Positions 24,394 through 32,373 of a stretch of 64,000 nt of DNA are shown piece after piece. Below the pieces are notes generated by a model. That model was not told the origin of the DNA. It was given only the letters and a program-made list of their open reading frames with translations, and made no database searches. How positions within the stretch are numbered: the first letter of the stretch is position 1; each line of letters starts with the position of its first letter. A program made the translations under genes and the position numbers. Origin of the DNA: RGIG995 sp045542115 (GTDB lineage: Bacteria; Bacillota; Clostridia; Oscillospirales; UBA644); the NCBI GenBank assembly GCA_045542115.1, contig JAZQKK010000027.1, positions 1-64,000 on the forward strand. The letters are read 5' to 3'.

Positions 24394-24430
24394 TTGTGAA
24401 ATTTCACAACGCTCCCCCATTCGACGGAAT
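24394..24430. promoter_or_regulatory. Upstream regulatory region of spoIIA operon
   Basis: It contains a perfect 16-bp palindrome, TTGTGAAATTTCACAA (24394-24409), and TTCGACG (24420-24426). The latter matches 6 of 7 bases of the reverse-complement Spo0A box (TTCGACA). The spoIIA operon of Bacillus is Spo0A-activated and sigma-H-dependent. A clear sigma-H promoter is not obvious to me here. Confidence 0.45.
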
Positions 24431-24471
24431 CCGAAGGAGAAATCCACTACAATGAGAAAGAGGTGAAAACA

Positions 24472-24774
24472 ATGATAACGTATGAAGTACAGGAACGGAT
24501 TCTGACCGTTTCTATCGTAGGAGAGATTGACCATCACACCGCCGCGGAACTGCGCACGGACATTGACAAGTTGATTCAAAAATACTCTCCGTTGTGTTTA
24601 ATTTTGAATTTCTCTCAGGTGGATTTCTGTGACAGCAGCGGCATTGCGGTGGTGTTGGGCCGCTATCGCCTGATGCACTCTTTGGGGGGCGAAGTGGAAT
24701 TGACCGACCTACCGGGAAATGTGGCTCACATTTTTGAGATGGCGGATTTGAAACGAATTGTCAAAATCAGCTGA
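24472..24774 (+). CDS. spoIIAA: Anti-sigma-F factor antagonist SpoIIAA
   Basis: STAS-domain protein that, when unphosphorylated, releases sigma-F from SpoIIAB in the forespore. The 100-residue product starts at ATG 24472 after AGAGGTG. The key phosphorylation motif is FCDSSGIAVVLGRY (Ser near residue 57), and the GEIDHHTA loop is typical. It is first of the spoIIAA-spoIIAB-sigF operon. Its presence, with spo0A and ypeB in the window, is strong evidence that the organism forms endospores. Confidence 0.96.
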   Translation: MITYEVQERILTVSIVGEIDHHTAAELRTDIDKLIQKYSPLCLILNFSQVDFCDSSGIAVVLGRYRLMHSLGGEVELTDLPGNVAHIFEMADLKRIVKIS

Positions 24775-24834
24775 CTCTTGGAATAATTTGTCAAAATTTG
24801 GAAATACTCAATCCGGAAAGGATGATATTATAAT

Positions 24835-25281
24835 ATGAAACAATTAAATCAAATGACGTTAGTCTTCGATGCCCGCTCGGTAAACGAAAGTTTTGCCCGG
24901 GTGACGGCGGCGGCGTTTTTATCCCAATTAGACCCTACCTTGCAGGAAATTGCGGAAATTAAAACCATCGTATCGGAAGCGGTGACCAACTGCATCGTCC
25001 ACGGTTACGGGGACAAGCCCGGCACGGTGCGATTGAAAGTGCAGATTTTTGAAGGACAAAAAATTCGCATCACCGTCCGGGACAAAGGCCGCGGCATTGC
25101 AGACATCCCGAAAGCAATGACTCCGTGCTTTACCACAGGAAACGAAGACCGGGCGGGAATGGGTTTTTCCATTATGCAAGGATTCAGCGACCATATTCGG
25201 GTCCGTTCGATTCCGGGGAAGGGAACGTCGGTGGTGATGGACAAATACATAGGCGGCCGCAATGAGCGAAACGACCTTTGA
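24835..25281 (+). CDS. spoIIAB: Anti-sigma-F factor SpoIIAB
   Basis: GHKL-type serine kinase and anti-sigma factor that binds sigma-F and phosphorylates SpoIIAA. The 148-residue protein shows the N box (TIVSEAVTNCIVHGY), G1 box (VRDKGRGIAD) and G2 region (NEDRAGMGFSIMQGF). It starts at ATG 24835 with AAAGGATG 10 nt upstream and follows spoIIAA after 60 nt. Its 3' end overlaps sigF by 20 nt, so expression of the sigma factor is coupled to its inhibitor. Confidence 0.96.
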   Translation: MKQLNQMTLVFDARSVNESFARVTAAAFLSQLDPTLQEIAEIKTIVSEAVTNCIVHGYGDKPGTVRLKVQIFEGQKIRITVRDKGRGIADIPKAMTPCFTTGNEDRAGMGFSIMQGFSDHIRVRSIPGKGTSVVMDKYIGGRNERNDL

Positions 25282-25972
25282 CTGCCTTCCCCTGGAAGGA
25301 GAAACCCCTGACGGCACCGAAGCGAGATTGATGGAACGCCACGCCCGATTGGTCACGTCCCTTGTGGGAAGATTCTTGGCCAGCGGGCAGGAATTTGACG
25401 ACCTGTATCAAGTGGGAATGATGGGACTTCTTCGGGCGATTCGCAACTTTGACCCCGACCGGGGCGTGTGCTTCTCCACCTACGCCGTCCCGGTGATTTT
25501 GGGAGAACTTCGCCGCTTTTTACGAGACGACGGTGCCATCAAAGTCAGCCGGACCTTAAAAGAAAACTATATTCGCATCCGGCGGGCGGAAACCGAATGG
25601 GTCAACCGCACGGGAGATTCTCCTACCTTATCGGAATTATCCGCCGAAACAGGGTTGAGTCGCGAAGAGATCTTGCAGGCCACGGAAGGGGCCGCACGAC
25701 CGGTTTCCCTGGAAACGCCGGTGGGAGACGAGGGAAATCTGTCCTTGGCCGACACGGTCCCGGAACAAGAATCCATCGACCGCATTGACCGGTTAGCGTT
25801 AAAAGAAGGCATTTCCAATCTTCCCCCGCTGGAACGAAAAATCATCACTCTACGCTATTGCTATTCCCGAACCCAACAACAAACGGCGGAGGTTTTGGGG
25901 ATGACGCAAGTGCAAATTTCCCGAAAAGAGAAAAAAATCTTGCAGACGTTACGGAAAAATTTTGAAACGTAG
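25262..25972 (+). CDS. sigF: RNA polymerase sigma-F factor (sporulation)
   Basis: First forespore-specific sigma factor. The 236-residue sequence has region 2 (FDDLYQVGMMGLLRAIRNFDPDRGVCFSTYAVPVI), region 3 and region 4 (LPPLERKIITLRYCYSRTQQQTAEVLGMTQVQISRKEKK). The start at 25262 lies inside spoIIAB, preceded by AGGCGG. A short gene for a conserved-looking 60-residue protein follows; the spoVA genes that follow sigF in Bacillus are absent here. Confidence 0.96.
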   Translation: MSETTFDCLPLEGETPDGTEARLMERHARLVTSLVGRFLASGQEFDDLYQVGMMGLLRAIRNFDPDRGVCFSTYAVPVILGELRRFLRDDGAIKVSRTLKENYIRIRRAETEWVNRTGDSPTLSELSAETGLSREEILQATEGAARPVSLETPVGDEGNLSLADTVPEQESIDRIDRLALKEGISNLPPLERKIITLRYCYSRTQQQTAEVLGMTQVQISRKEKKILQTLRKNFET

Positions 25973-26035
25973 CGGTTAGAAAAAATTTCCGCTATATTAT
26001 TATATTGTAGAGCCATACTATGCTTGGTGATACGA

Positions 26036-26218
26036 ATGAACGAGAAAAAAAATTCTTCGGCGAGGTCGAATGACCGTCGCAAACACGTTGATCCCATTGA
26101 ATTAGCCCGTTCCTTCCGAACAACCCGTGATGACAGGATTCGGTCTGACGTGAACGGAAGCTATACCGGCGTCACGCGAGAGGGGGATACCCCGGTCCAG
26201 GACGTCGATGATTTGTAA
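26036..26218 (+). CDS. Small hypothetical protein downstream of sigF
   Basis: A 60-residue, highly charged soluble protein with no transmembrane segment or cysteine. It starts at ATG 26036 with a weak GGTG upstream. The N-terminal third is Lys/Arg/Asn/Ser-rich; the rest (DPIELARSFRTTRDDRIRSD, GSYTG, PVQDVDDL) reads like a constrained sequence rather than a chance frame. A strong terminator follows 12 nt after the stop. Between a sporulation sigma gene and that terminator it is probably a genuine gene and may belong to the sporulation regulon. No function can be given. Confidence 0.6.
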   Translation: MNEKKNSSARSNDRRKHVDPIELARSFRTTRDDRIRSDVNGSYTGVTREGDTPVQDVDDL

Positions 26219-26229
26219 AAACGAAGAAT

Positions 26230-26286
26230 GACAGAAAAGAACCGGCTCATCGGAAACGACAAGCCGGATCTTTCTGTTTTTGTTTA
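26230..26286 (+). terminator. Terminator after sigF-small protein unit
   Basis: Long imperfect stem: ACAGAAA and ACCGGCT pair with AGCCGG and TTTCTGT, followed by TTTTTGTTT. Confidence 0.8.
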
Positions 26287-26329
26287 AAGTTTTCCTCTTT
26301 TTAAGAATTAAAATCTGTGGACATTACCT

Positions 26330-27289
26330 TCATTGCATTTCCAAGATCTGATTTTCATATTCTTCGAGAATGTCAAACAATTCCTTCGAAGACCGGGAAG
26401 CAAAAATGCGGTTTTTGTATTTGGCATTGTCCCGCAACCCTTTCATACACCAGACCACTTGCTTTTTTGCTTCGGCGGCCGCTAACGCTTCCGGCTTGTA
26501 TCCCAACATTTTTTCCGCAATCTTCCGCCCCATTTGTAATCGCTGTACGGGGGTGGGTTCGGTATAACGGCCGGTTTCCCGCAATTGCTTTATCTGGGCA
26601 AATAAGAAGGGATTTCCCAGGGCTCCCCGGGCCACCATCACGTGGTCGCATCCCGTCGTCTCAAACATCCGGACCGCATCTTCCGGGGCAAAAATATCCC
26701 CGTTTCCCATCACGGGAATCGTCACCGCCTTTTTTACACGGCCAATGGCAGACCAATCGGCCTTCCCCGAATACATCTGCGACCGGGTCCGGGCGTGAAG
26801 GCAGATCGCGGAGGCTCCCGCGGCCTGACACATCCGGGCAAACTCCACGGAAATATCTTCCTCAAACCCAAGACGGAATTTTACTGTCAAGGGGGTCTTT
26901 CCCGCAGCGGTCACCGCGGCACGAATCACCGATTCCGCTTTGGCAATATCTTTCATCAAGGCGCTTCCGTCCCCGTTTTTCACGATTTTCGGCACGGGAC
27001 ATCCCATATTCAAATCCACCCAGGCGGGACGGTAGGTCAGGGCGTGGGAAACGCCGTGGGCCACGATTTCCGGTTCAGAACCGAACAACTGAATCCCGCA
27101 GGGGGCTTCTTTTTCCCCGAAGAACAACAAATCTGCGGTTTTTTTGTCTTTGTACCAAATGCCTTTGGCACTGACCATTTCGGTGCAGACCCCGTCCGCT
27201 CCCTGCTCTCGGCAAATCTCCCGGAAGGCCCGGTCGGTCACCCCGGCCAAGGGAGCGAGGAACACCTTCCCCGGCTGATTGAAATCCAT
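26330..27289 (-). CDS. dus: tRNA-dihydrouridine synthase, DusB type
   Basis: FMN enzyme that reduces uridines in the tRNA D-loop. The 319-residue protein starts at the ATG at 27289 after CAGGAGAG. Signatures: FLAPLAGVTDRAFR (FMN/N-terminal), the active-site motif VDLNMGCPVPK with the catalytic Cys near residue 97, PLTVKFRLG, CLHARTRSQMYSG, PVMGNGDIF and VMVARGALGNPFLF. The C-terminal helical RNA-binding region is intact. It is monocistronic with a TTGACT-17-TACAAT promoter. Which of the bacterial Dus subfamilies it belongs to is not certain, but DusB is the usual one in Clostridia. Confidence 0.94.
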   Translation of the reverse strand: MDFNQPGKVFLAPLAGVTDRAFREICREQGADGVCTEMVSAKGIWYKDKKTADLLFFGEKEAPCGIQLFGSEPEIVAHGVSHALTYRPAWVDLNMGCPVPKIVKNGDGSALMKDIAKAESVIRAAVTAAGKTPLTVKFRLGFEEDISVEFARMCQAAGASAICLHARTRSQMYSGKADWSAIGRVKKAVTIPVMGNGDIFAPEDAVRMFETTGCDHVMVARGALGNPFLFAQIKQLRETGRYTEPTPVQRLQMGRKIAEKMLGYKPEALAAAEAKKQVVWCMKGLRDNAKYKNRIFASRSSKELFDILEEYENQILEMQ

Positions 27290-27317
27290 AAATACTCTCC
27301 TGTTTTTTCGTGGTTCT

Positions 27318-27346
27318 ATTGTACCACATTCCAAGGGAAAAGTCAA
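27318..27346 (-). promoter_or_regulatory. dus promoter
   Basis: TTGACT (27341-27346), 17 nt, TACAAT (27318-27323) on minus; the 3' half is identical to the promoter at 15678-15706. Confidence 0.7.
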
Positions 27347-28101
27347 GAAAGAACCGGCATTGTCAAGAACACTTCCCACTCTTTGGTACAGACCGCCCGC
27401 AGGTCACCCTTGGCGAGGGGAATGGTCACCGCCGTATCGGGCAAGCACCGCCCGGTGGCTACGGCCGCGGCTAACGCGGCACAAACGTCATTTCCCCGCA
27501 CTGTGCCGCTTCCATCCCGATGAACGGCCCGCAGACGCATCTCTTTTTCTCCGCGGACATAGGCAAACAACACCTCTGCTCCCTGGGGGAACAGATTCAT
27601 TTTTCCGATGTTTGCTCCCTGTTCTAAAAGGGCGCAATCCCCTACTGTATCTAAAAAAATGACGGCATAGGGGAAGGAAAAACGGAGAGCCGTCATTCGG
27701 AATGGTTTTTGCTCGGGCAGAGAAATCTTGTCGTTTATTAGCGATTTTTCAAACCGAAGCGGTATATTTTTCGGCATAAAATCTGCCGTTCCAACGTTGA
27801 ACGTCACTCCTGTCACCCGGTCGCCGCAGGTAGAACACAAAAGTCGGTATTCTTCCCCGCTTTTTGGACTCATTACTGTCACAGGACACTCACGAATTCC
27901 TTCTTCCCACAGGATTTTTCCGGCACAGGCCAAACTTTCCGCCGTCGGACGAATCTCTCCTTCATTTCCGTAAACCCGAAGGAAAAATCCCCCTTCATTT
28001 TGGTGTAATACCGCCGATAACCCGGTATAATTTTGAGGCCGTTCTCCAAACAGAACGTCTCCGCCGCAAGATTGCACTACGATTGCCTCATTTGTCACCA
28101 T
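27343..28101 (-). CDS. DapF-like fold protein lacking the catalytic cysteines
   Basis: A 252-residue cytoplasmic protein, start ATG 28101 with GGAG 8 nt upstream. By eye it follows the diaminopimelate epimerase layout: YGNEGEIRPTAESLACAG matches the DGSEAEMCGNGIRC block, PYAVIFLDTV matches NPHCVIFVDDV, LFPQGAEVLFAYV matches LFPERTNVEFVEV, and HRDGSGTVRGNDVCAALAAAVA matches ERGAGETLACGTGACAAAVA. In that alignment both catalytic cysteines are replaced (by Ala and Gly). It is therefore probably a non-epimerase paralogue of the DapF/PhzF superfamily. It lies between dus and rsuA on minus; its stop is just inside the dus promoter. Confidence 0.6.
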   Translation of the reverse strand: MVTNEAIVVQSCGGDVLFGERPQNYTGLSAVLHQNEGGFFLRVYGNEGEIRPTAESLACAGKILWEEGIRECPVTVMSPKSGEEYRLLCSTCGDRVTGVTFNVGTADFMPKNIPLRFEKSLINDKISLPEQKPFRMTALRFSFPYAVIFLDTVGDCALLEQGANIGKMNLFPQGAEVLFAYVRGEKEMRLRAVHRDGSGTVRGNDVCAALAAAVATGRCLPDTAVTIPLAKGDLRAVCTKEWEVFLTMPVLS

Positions 28102-28144
28102 ACACATCGCTCCTTTCTTGATACAGTATATCGGAGCGACGGCA

Positions 28145-28173
28145 CAAAAAAGACCTTCCCGGAGGAAGGTCTT
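28145..28173 (-). terminator. rsuA terminator
   Basis: A 10-bp stem, AAGACCTTCC/GGAAGGTCTT (28150-28159 with 28164-28173), followed on minus by TTTTTTG. Confidence 0.85.
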
Positions 28174-28191
28174 CAAAATCTTCGGTTTTCG

Positions 28192-28878
28192 TTAAGATAA
28201 CGTTGCAATTTCCCCATCGGTCAATTCCCGGTACTGTCCCGGCTGTAAGGTGTCGTCTAAGGAAACGCCCCCAACGGACCGGCGATGGAGTCCCACGACC
28301 CGGTTCCCCACCGCGGCAAACATCCGTTTGACCTGATGGTACTTTCCTTCGCTGAGAACAATCGTACATTCGGTTTCGGTCTTTTGACTCACCCGGCAAG
28401 GACGGGTCGTTTCCCCATTTTCCAGCGTCATTCCCCCCTCGATGCGGGAAATCGCTTCTTCGCAAAGAGGTTTTGCAAGGGTCACCTCGTACTCTTTCTC
28501 GGCGTGATGTTTGGGAGACATCAAACGGTGGTCAAACTCGCCGTCGTCGGTCAAAAACAGAAGACCGGTAGTATCTTTATCCAACCGTCCCACACAAAAC
28601 AACCGTTTACGGTACCGTTCGGGAAACAGATTCAGAACGCTTTCGGGAATCGCTTCCGTGGTGCTGACCGTTCCCGCCGGTTTGTGAAGCATAAAATACA
28701 AATGTTCCCGCAAATCCAGAACCTGTCCGGCGCAGATGACGGTCTGTCCTTCCGAAACGGAAGCGTCCGCTTTTTTCACAACAACGCCATTCACCGTGAC
28801 CAACCCTTTTCGAATAGCTTCCCGACATTCCTTCCGGCCTTTTCCCGTTGCCATTGCACAAGCGGCATCCAATCGCAC
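28192..28878 (-). CDS. rsuA: Ribosomal small-subunit pseudouridine synthase, RsuA family
   Basis: Isomerises uridine (typically U516 of 16S rRNA) to pseudouridine. The 228-residue protein starts at a GTG (28878) preceded by GGGGGAG. The N-terminal S4 RNA-binding domain (KECREAIRKGLVTVNGVVVKKADASV) is followed by the catalytic domain: YFMLHKPAGTVST, the catalytic-Asp motif VGRLDKDTTGLLFLTDDG, KEYEVTL and GKYHQVKRMFAAVG. It is monocistronic, with its own promoter and terminator. RsuA versus the closely related RluE/F types cannot be separated with certainty by eye. Confidence 0.93.
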   Translation of the reverse strand: MRLDAACAMATGKGRKECREAIRKGLVTVNGVVVKKADASVSEGQTVICAGQVLDLREHLYFMLHKPAGTVSTTEAIPESVLNLFPERYRKRLFCVGRLDKDTTGLLFLTDDGEFDHRLMSPKHHAEKEYEVTLAKPLCEEAISRIEGGMTLENGETTRPCRVSQKTETECTIVLSEGKYHQVKRMFAAVGNRVVGLHRRSVGGVSLDDTLQPGQYRELTDGEIATLS

Positions 28879-28912
28879 CTCAGAACTCCCCCTTTCCGAA
28901 TGTTCTGCCCTT

Positions 28913-28941
28913 ATTTTAGCACAAAACGGGGAAAAAGTAAA
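28913..28941 (-). promoter_or_regulatory. rsuA promoter
   Basis: TTTACT (28936-28941), 17 nt, TAAAAT (28913-28918) on minus. Confidence 0.6.
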
Positions 28942-28980
28942 GAGATTTTAGGAGAAATATTGAAATATTTCGGAAATCTC

Positions 28981-29009
28981 TTGATATTTTATTTGATTTA
29001 TAGTATAAT
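28981..29009 (+). promoter_or_regulatory. SRP RNA promoter
   Basis: TTGATA (28981-28986), 17 nt, TATAAT (29004-29009), just before the predicted 5' end of the RNA. Confidence 0.8.
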
Positions 29010-29013
29010 AGGG

Positions 29014-29121
29014 GACGAACGGGTCTTGCGTGACTTTGCCTTGTGAACCATGTCAGGCAGGAAACTGAGCAGCATTAAGCAATCGGCGGAGTGCACAGCA
29101 AGTAACCCGTTCTCTTTTTTT
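29014..29121 (+). ncRNA. ffs: Signal recognition particle RNA (small bacterial type)
   Basis: About 100 nt. The terminal arms GAACGGGT (29017-29024) and ACCCGTTC (29105-29112) pair. The conserved Ffh-binding domain is present: TGTGAACCATGTCAGGCAGG, the GGAAAC-type tetraloop region, AGCAGCATTAAGC. A T-run at 29115-29121 ends it. Position directly ahead of dnaX is the usual one in Firmicutes. It forms the SRP with Ffh for cotranslational membrane targeting. Confidence 0.95.
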
Positions 29122-29153
29122 AGAAGTCTTAATCTTACCTCGGAGGATGCTTT

Positions 29154-30953
29154 ATGTATTACGCTTTATATCGAAAATATCGCCCCTTGTCCTTCGAGGA
29201 CGTGTTGGGGCAAGAGGCCATCACGGAAACCTTACGCCGACAGGTGGAAACGGGGCAGATTTCCCACGCCTATCTGTTTACCGGCACCCGGGGGACGGGA
29301 AAAACCACCTGTGCCAAAATTTTGGCCCGGGCAGTCAACTGCCAGAATTCCGTCAACGGAAACCCCTGTAACGAATGTGCCATCTGCAAAGGTCTTTTGG
29401 AAGGCACGCTGTACGACGTGGAAGAAATCGACGCCGCTTCCAACAACGGGGTGGAAAACATCCGTCAAATCCGGGAAGAAGTGGTCTATGCTCCCACGGC
29501 GGCAAAGTACAAAGTGTATATCATCGACGAAGTTCATATGCTTTCCCCAGGGGCTTTCAATGCCCTTTTAAAGACCCTGGAAGAACCTCCGGCCCACGCG
29601 TTGTTTATTTTGGCAACCACGGAAATACACAAGGTTCCCGCCACCATTCTTTCCCGGTGTCAGCGGTTTGACTTTTTACGGTTGCCGAAAAAGACGTTGA
29701 TCGAACAATTCCGCTCCGTTCTGAAAAAGGAAGGAAAATCTCTGGACGAAAATGCCTTGGATTTGATTGCGGAATTGGCGGACGGGTCGTCCCGGGACGG
29801 TCTTTCCATCTTGGACAAGGTTATCGACCTTTCCACCTTCGAGCAGGTGGAAGCCGTGTTGGGTGTCATTCCAAAGAAACGAATTTTTGACCTTCTGATT
29901 GCCGCCGCCGACGGAGACACGGATACCTTGTACCGGGCGGTGGAAGATATGTATAACGCGTCCGCGGATCTGGGGCGGCTTTGCACCAATCTGATGGATA
30001 CGATGAAGGACGTAATGGTCTTCCGCTCTGCAAAAAATCCCACGGCACTGTTGGAGAAAAGCGAGGCAGATATCCAAGCTTTGACCGAAATTGCAAGCAA
30101 ATTCCCCACGGAACGCATTTTGTATTCTCTGGGGATCTTACAAGAGACTGTGGCTCTTTTGCCCCGCAGTTTGGACAAGCGGGCAGATACGGAAGTCTGT
30201 ATGCTCCGTCTCTCCCGTCCCGACCTGCAAACCGACCCGAAAGACCTTGCGGCCCGGGTCGCGACGCTGGAACAACAGTTACAAGACCTGAAACAAAAAG
30301 GGATTTCCGTCCGCCCGGCAGAACAACCCCAAACCATCCCCGGCAAACTGACGCCGGCTCCCGCCCCCGTTCCACCGAAAGAACCGGAGCAACCGCCGGT
30401 ACAAATTCCCGAGAAAAAGCCCGCGCCTCCGGTGTTTGAAGACCCCTTTGCAGACCCCTCGGTGGCCTCGGCCGGAAAATACCGGGAACCGGAGGAAGTC
30501 TTTGAACAGGCTCCCACACCATCTCCCGCGCCGACTCCAAAACAGGCCACACCGGCACCCAAACCGTCCACACCGTCTTCCCGAGTAGAACCGGGGGAAG
30601 ACAACACCTTTGTCGCAGGGTGGCAGCCCCTGGATGCTTGGCGGGATATCGCTCACACCGTCAGCCGGGACGAGCGGCTTGTCGGCTTTATTTTGGAATC
30701 CCTTCCCGCCGTATACCGGGGCCGAGAAATTATCGTAATTGCGGAGAATGACGCCGATTATCGGGAGGTGAAGACCCCCGAATGTATGGAGCTGATCAAA
30801 GCTGCCCTGTCGGAAAACCGCAAGGACGGATATACCGTAAAAATCGAGCGCTGTGCGGCGGATAAATACATTCCCCACGCGACGGTTCAATTTTTGGAAA
30901 AAGAAAACCTCTTCGATTTCGGCGACGACGAAATCCCCGAGTATGACGATTAA
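29154..30953 (+). CDS. dnaX: DNA polymerase III subunits gamma and tau
   Basis: Clamp-loader ATPase. The 599-residue protein starts at ATG 29154 after GGAGG. AAA+ features: Walker A FTGTRGTGKTT, a four-Cys zinc module (CQNSVNGNPCNECAIC), EIDAASNNGV, Walker B YIIDEVHML and sensor 1/arginine finger ATTEIHKVPATILSRCQRF. After domain III (ending near residue 370) there is a ~100-residue Pro-rich linker and a C-terminal tau-like domain (residues ~490-599). A frameshift site producing gamma was not identified. It is co-transcribed with ybaB, recR and mrnC. Confidence 0.96.
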   Translation: MYYALYRKYRPLSFEDVLGQEAITETLRRQVETGQISHAYLFTGTRGTGKTTCAKILARAVNCQNSVNGNPCNECAICKGLLEGTLYDVEEIDAASNNGVENIRQIREEVVYAPTAAKYKVYIIDEVHMLSPGAFNALLKTLEEPPAHALFILATTEIHKVPATILSRCQRFDFLRLPKKTLIEQFRSVLKKEGKSLDENALDLIAELADGSSRDGLSILDKVIDLSTFEQVEAVLGVIPKKRIFDLLIAAADGDTDTLYRAVEDMYNASADLGRLCTNLMDTMKDVMVFRSAKNPTALLEKSEADIQALTEIASKFPTERILYSLGILQETVALLPRSLDKRADTEVCMLRLSRPDLQTDPKDLAARVATLEQQLQDLKQKGISVRPAEQPQTIPGKLTPAPAPVPPKEPEQPPVQIPEKKPAPPVFEDPFADPSVASAGKYREPEEVFEQAPTPSPAPTPKQATPAPKPSTPSSRVEPGEDNTFVAGWQPLDAWRDIAHTVSRDERLVGFILESLPAVYRGREIIVIAENDADYREVKTPECMELIKAALSENRKDGYTVKIERCAADKYIPHATVQFLEKENLFDFGDDEIPEYDD

Positions 30954-30964
30954 GGAGAATAACT

Positions 30965-31309
30965 ATGAAAGTCCGTATTCCCAAACAAAATTCCCAGGCA
31001 GAAATGATGAAACAGTTGCAGGAGTTCCAAGCCAATTCCGCACGGATGGAAGAAGAACTCAACGAACGTGAATACGACGTAGCCGCCGGCGGCGGTGCGG
31101 TCAAAGTGAAAATCAAAGGAACCAAGGAAATCCTTGAAATTAAGATTGATTCCGACCTTTTGGAAGATGCCAAAGAAGAACCCGAAATGCTGGAAGACCT
31201 TCTGATTACCGCCGTAAACCAGGCCATCGAAACAGTAGAATCCAACAATGCGGAAGAAATGGGCAAACTGACCGCAGGTCTGAATCTTCCCAACATCCCC
31301 GGTTTCTGA
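30965..31309 (+). CDS. ybaB: Nucleoid-associated protein YbaB/EbfC
   Basis: A small dimeric DNA-binding protein, 114 residues. It shows the family pattern MMKQLQEFQANSARMEEELNERE, the beta-hairpin AGGGAVKVKIKGTKEILEIKIDSDLL and a closing TAGLNLPNIPGF. It lies 11 nt after dnaX and one base before recR, the standard bacterial dnaX-ybaB-recR order. It starts at ATG 30965 with AAGGAG upstream. Confidence 0.95.
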   Translation: MKVRIPKQNSQAEMMKQLQEFQANSARMEEELNEREYDVAAGGGAVKVKIKGTKEILEIKIDSDLLEDAKEEPEMLEDLLITAVNQAIETVESNNAEEMGKLTAGLNLPNIPGF

Positions 31310-31310
31310 T

Positions 31311-31910
31311 ATGACCTACCGTTTTAATTCTTTGGAAGAGCTGACCGAACATTTTCGGGCCCTGCCGGGCATCGGCGGAAAATCCGCGCAGCGGTTGGCT
31401 TTTCATATTCTGAATATGCCCGAACGGGATGCGAAAGCCTTTGCCGATGCGATTTTGCGGGCAAAAGAATCGGTGAAATACTGCAAAGATTGTCAGAATC
31501 TCACCGAAAACGAGTTGTGTCCCATCTGCACCGACCCTTCCCGGGACCGGAGCGTCGTTTGTGTGGTACAGACTCCGGCGGATTTGATGGCGGTGGAAAA
31601 AACCCACGGCTACAAAGGTACGTATCACGTACTTCACGGCGCCATTTCCCCAATGGACGGCATCGGTCCCTCAGACCTGAAAATCAAAGAATTGCTGATT
31701 CGGGTGGCAGAGTCCCCCATTCAGGAAGTCATTTTGGCCACCGACCCCACGGTGGAAGGGGATGCCACGGCCATTTATCTGTCCAAATTGCTCAAACCGA
31801 TGAATTTGAAGGTGTCCCGCCTTGCCTTCGGTCTTCCCATAGGGGGAGATTTGGAATACGCAGATGAACTGACGCTGGCGAAAGCCATTGAAAACCGAAG
31901 GGAATTGTAA
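31311..31910 (+). CDS. recR: Recombination protein RecR
   Basis: Part of the RecFOR pathway that loads RecA at gaps. The 199-residue protein shows the HhH region (LPGIGGKSAQRLAFHIL), a zinc finger (CKDCQNLTENELCPIC), the Toprim domain (VCVVQTPADLMAVEKTHGYKGTYHVLHG; LATDPTVEGDATAIYL) and a Walker-like C-terminal element (LAFGLPIGGDLEYADELTL). It follows ybaB and precedes mrnC by 3 nt. Confidence 0.97.
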   Translation: MTYRFNSLEELTEHFRALPGIGGKSAQRLAFHILNMPERDAKAFADAILRAKESVKYCKDCQNLTENELCPICTDPSRDRSVVCVVQTPADLMAVEKTHGYKGTYHVLHGAISPMDGIGPSDLKIKELLIRVAESPIQEVILATDPTVEGDATAIYLSKLLKPMNLKVSRLAFGLPIGGDLEYADELTLAKAIENRREL

Positions 31911-31913
31911 GCG

Positions 31914-32318
31914 ATGTTACACAACGACCACCCCATTTCCGAGGCTCAGGCCCGGCAATATTCCCCGCTGACGTTGGCCTATCTGGGAGACGGCGTATAT
32001 GAATTGCTAGTTCGGGAAAGGCTAATCTTAAAGGAAAACCGTCCCAACGGGACTCTGCATCGGGAAGCGTTGCAATTCGTTTCCGCCACCGCCCAAAGCA
32101 ACGGTTTGGAAGCTGTTTTGCCCCTTTTGACCGAAGCGGAAGAAGCCATTTTTAAACGGGGAAGAAATTCCGATGCGACGGGACATCGCAATTCCGACGT
32201 CATACAATACAAGCGGGCAACCGGGCTGGAAGCACTGTTCGGATATCTGTATCTTATCGGGAACACCGCCCGGCTGGAAGAATTATTCCAAATTCTGTAT
32301 CAAGCACTTTCTCAATAA
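31914..32318 (+). CDS. mrnC: Mini-ribonuclease III
   Basis: RNase III-fold enzyme without a dsRNA-binding domain that matures 23S rRNA ends in Firmicutes. The 134-residue protein shows LTLAYLGDGVYELLVRERL (catalytic Asp), the basic block FKRGRNSDATGHRNSDVIQYKRATGLEALFGYLYL (second acidic site in GLEALFGY). Usually mrnC sits next to cysS; here it ends the dnaX-ybaB-recR operon, 3 nt after recR. Confidence 0.92.
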   Translation: MLHNDHPISEAQARQYSPLTLAYLGDGVYELLVRERLILKENRPNGTLHREALQFVSATAQSNGLEAVLPLLTEAEEAIFKRGRNSDATGHRNSDVIQYKRATGLEALFGYLYLIGNTARLEELFQILYQALSQ

Positions 32319-32373
32319 CCATTCCCCCGACATAGCGACCCTATGCCGGGGATTTTTGGAAAGGAATGAGTGG

